Below, piece after piece: positions 62,056-64,000 of a stretch of 64,000 bases of DNA. The notes under the pieces are model-generated. The model was not told the DNA's origin and did no database searches. It saw nothing but the letters and a program-made list of their open reading frames with translations. The first letter of the stretch is position 1. The number at the start of each line of letters is the position of its first letter. The translations under genes and the position numbers were made by a program. Source of the DNA: Caldilineaceae bacterium (GTDB lineage Bacteria; Chloroflexota; Anaerolineae; Caldilineales; Caldilineaceae); assembly GCA_022823185.1 (NCBI GenBank), contig JAJDXQ010000020.1:234995-298994 (forward strand), in the 5' to 3' direction.

Positions 62056-62085
62056 ATTGTATCATTTCCCACGCTGGCTAGTCAA
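62056..62085 (-). promoter_or_regulatory. Inward promoter TTGACT-N18-TACAAT, -35 inside right TIR
   Basis: Minus strand TTGACT (62085-62080) and TACAAT (62061-62056). Confidence 0.6.
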
Positions 62086-62098
62086 GTATATAGGTCCC
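62075..62098 (-). repeat. Right terminal inverted repeat
   Basis: TGGCTAGTCAAGTATATAGGTCCC = reverse complement of left TIR. Confidence 0.95.
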
Positions 62099-62106
62099 CA
62101 TTTTTT
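62099..62106. repeat. 8-bp target site duplication, right copy (CATTTTTT)
   Basis: Identical to 59139-59146. Confidence 0.93.
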
Positions 62107-62643
62107 CTGTCCTGGCAGGGTCGGTTAGACCCCGCATTTGTCAAATCTTGAAAGGGGGGTCAGCAGGTCATGGCTTACTCGGTGCGGGAGGAGCGGCAGG
62201 GCCTTGCCACCAGTCTGCGGGAGGAGCTCGACGAGGCGGGGCGGGTCGTCATCCGGTTGCGGCGGGACAACGTTGAATCGTTCTTGCTACTTCTGGACAG
62301 CATTGACGAGAACTTGCCATACGACCGCCCTGCGCGCTTCTCGACTGCTGGCCAGCTATACTTCGGTCTCCCACCCATCTCCCCTGTTCGTCCATAAACC
62401 CGTCACACGCCTCGCCCCAGCACCTCCTGTCGGGCAGTTTTCCAAGTTGTCCTGTGCTGCGACAGTAGGTGAAAAACACATTTCGCGTAGTCAATTTAAG
62501 GGCTAACTTACATCCCTTCTCATGCAAATTCAATTTGAAACCACGACGATTCGTGTCGGCAAGCGCTCAGGCGCACGGCCTCTGCTTGCGAAAAACGCAG
62601 ATTCTGGGTCCCATTTGAGAGCGACATTGCGCGTACAGAAAAC

Positions 62644-63786
62644 CTACCCAAATAGCACCTTGGACGAGTCCGTAGCGGCCGCGCTCGACACCCGGTGTGT
62701 CTCCACCGTGCCCTGGTTCAGCCTGTGACCCAAGCCCGGCTCCTGCGATAAAACCAGGTGGCCATCCTCAATCCGCTCCGGCGGCGACAGCAGTTCAGCC
62801 CGCCAGTCCACCTCGCCCCAGGCATATTCCAGAATGTAGAAATTCGGCCACGAAGCAGCCGCCTGCGCGGTGGCAGCCGTCGAAAGCGGACCGGCCGGAT
62901 TGTGAGGCGCGACAAGAACCTGCCTCAACCGCGCCGTCGCCGCGATCTCGTTCAACTCCAGGATGCCGCCGCAATGTTTCACGTCCGGCATGATGACATC
63001 CACGCAACGATCCGCCGTGAACGGTCGAAACCCCTCCACGCCGTAGACGCTTTCCGCCGATGCAATGGGCTGCGGAACGAGGCCCGCCACCGCCGCCAAC
63101 CCTTCAGCGTCCGTGTGCGCCACCGGTTCCTCATACCAGAAGAGATTCACGTCCGCCAGCTCCTGCCCCACCACAACCGCCTCGGAAACCTCCATCCGGC
63201 TGTGGCAGTCAACCGCCAATTCGATCTCGTCGCCGATCGCCTTTCGCGTCGCGCGCACACGCTCGACCCCCGGCCGCCAGTCCGCCAGCGGACCGGTTCG
63301 ATAGCGGTACGGATGGCGCAGCTCGTCGAATGGGGCCATTTTGATCGCGGTAAAGCCTTCGTCCGCCGCCTGCCGCGCCGCCCGCGCAAATCCCTCCGGA
63401 GAGCGGTCCACCACATGGCGATTGATATTGGCGTAGAGCCGGATGCGCTCCCGCACCGCCCCGCCAAACAGCGCATGCAGCGGCGCCCCAAGCGACTGAC
63501 CCAGGACATCCCACAGCGCCTGTTCCAGCCCGCTCAACGCCGTATTGTAGACGCGGCCCCCGTCCTTCTTGCGCAGCATCTGGCGGATGCGGGCAATCTG
63601 CCGCGGGTCCTCGCCCTGCAGCTGCCGGTCAAACTGCTCAACCGCAGCAACGCAGAGCGCATCATTGCTGCTGTGGCTCGCCTCCCCCACGCCGGCAATC
63701 CCCGCATCGGTCTCCACCACAACATGCACCCAATCGCCCCTGTGATTGACATGCACGATCAACGTCGAAATAGACCTGATCTTCAC
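62644..63786 (-). CDS. Mandelate racemase/muconate lactonizing enzyme (enolase superfamily) protein
   Basis: MKIRSISTLIVHVNHRGDWVHVVVETDAGIAGVGEA; TAIKMAPFD; LAVDCHSRM; WYEEPV; DVIMPDVKHCGGI; APHNPAGPLSTAATAQAAASWPNF. Confidence 0.92.
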   Translation of the reverse strand: MKIRSISTLIVHVNHRGDWVHVVVETDAGIAGVGEASHSSNDALCVAAVEQFDRQLQGEDPRQIARIRQMLRKKDGGRVYNTALSGLEQALWDVLGQSLGAPLHALFGGAVRERIRLYANINRHVVDRSPEGFARAARQAADEGFTAIKMAPFDELRHPYRYRTGPLADWRPGVERVRATRKAIGDEIELAVDCHSRMEVSEAVVVGQELADVNLFWYEEPVAHTDAEGLAAVAGLVPQPIASAESVYGVEGFRPFTADRCVDVIMPDVKHCGGILELNEIAATARLRQVLVAPHNPAGPLSTAATAQAAASWPNFYILEYAWGEVDWRAELLSPPERIEDGHLVLSQEPGLGHRLNQGTVETHRVSSAAATDSSKVLFG

Positions 63787-63883
63787 AATCTGCCCGTCCT
63801 TTACGAAGGATCCAGACCACCTATACTTTCCGAGTCATGTCCCCTGCCGAGGCGAGCAAAACCGCTTCTCGCCCTTCACCCGC

Positions 63884-64000
63884 TGACCACTGACCACTGA
63901 CCACTGACCACTGACCACTGACCACTGACCACTGACCACTGACCACTGACCACTGACCACTGACCACTGACCACTGACCACTGACCACTGACCACTGACC
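63884..64000. repeat. Heptanucleotide tandem array (TGACCAC)n, about 16.7 units, running off the window
   Basis: Uninterrupted 7-bp unit for 117 bp to the window edge. Confidence 0.97.

Larger units (their letters stand above)
59147..62098 (+). mobile_element. IS1595-family element with restriction-modification cargo, 2952 bp
   Basis: 24-bp perfect terminal inverted repeats GGGACCTATATACTTGACTAGCCA at both ends, 8-bp TSD, IS1595-type transposase at left end. Confidence 0.93.

Noticed and set aside
62170-62397. 75-aa plus-strand ORF right of the IS1595 element
   Set aside because: No family similarity recognised, no clear context; not enough support to call.
62644-63786. Enolase-superfamily gene as the missing menC
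   Set aside because: Motifs (DVKHCGG, APHNPAGPLSTAA, EEPV) fit sugar-acid dehydratase-like members better, and it is far from the men cluster.
63884-64000. Possible CRISPR array
   Set aside because: Unit is a continuous 7-mer with no spacers; simple tandem repeat.

Overview
The window is a high-GC bacterial chromosome segment. Gene content (PhyH dioxygenases, larBCE, a menaquinone cluster, sugar ABC importer, BchI/D-like chelatase) suggests Chloroflexota, but that is inference. Most of it is housekeeping: prfB, ftsY, dGTPase, GDP-mannose pyrophosphorylase, dprA, rimM-khpA-rpsP-ffh, EttA-like ABC-F, a sigma/anti-sigma operon, men genes, prmC-prfA, larBCE and aldo/keto reductases. A more AT-rich accessory island lies at about 55.4-62.6 kb. 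The main find is a complete 2,952-bp IS1595-family element (59147-62098) with perfect 24-bp inverted repeats and an 8-bp target duplication (CATTTTTT). Besides its transposase it carries a C5 DNA methyltransferase, an overlapping putative restriction endonuclease and a small convergent CxxC ORF, so it looks like a self-mobile restriction-modification cassette. Both ends carry inward promoters inside the inverted repeats, and RNA read in from outside could fold to mask the start regions. Two recoding sites are visible: the prfB +1 frameshift, and an A8 slippery run at the end of a chlI-like ORF that would fuse it by -1 shift to a chlD/VWA ORF. Other points: an IS5-type insertion (861 bp, TSD TCA) just upstream of menE, a PhyH gene coupled to menE, a decayed BrnT/BrnA-like module, and a 7-bp (TGACCAC)n array at the window end. 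No rRNA, tRNA or CRISPR was recognised by eye. No database or folding software was used.
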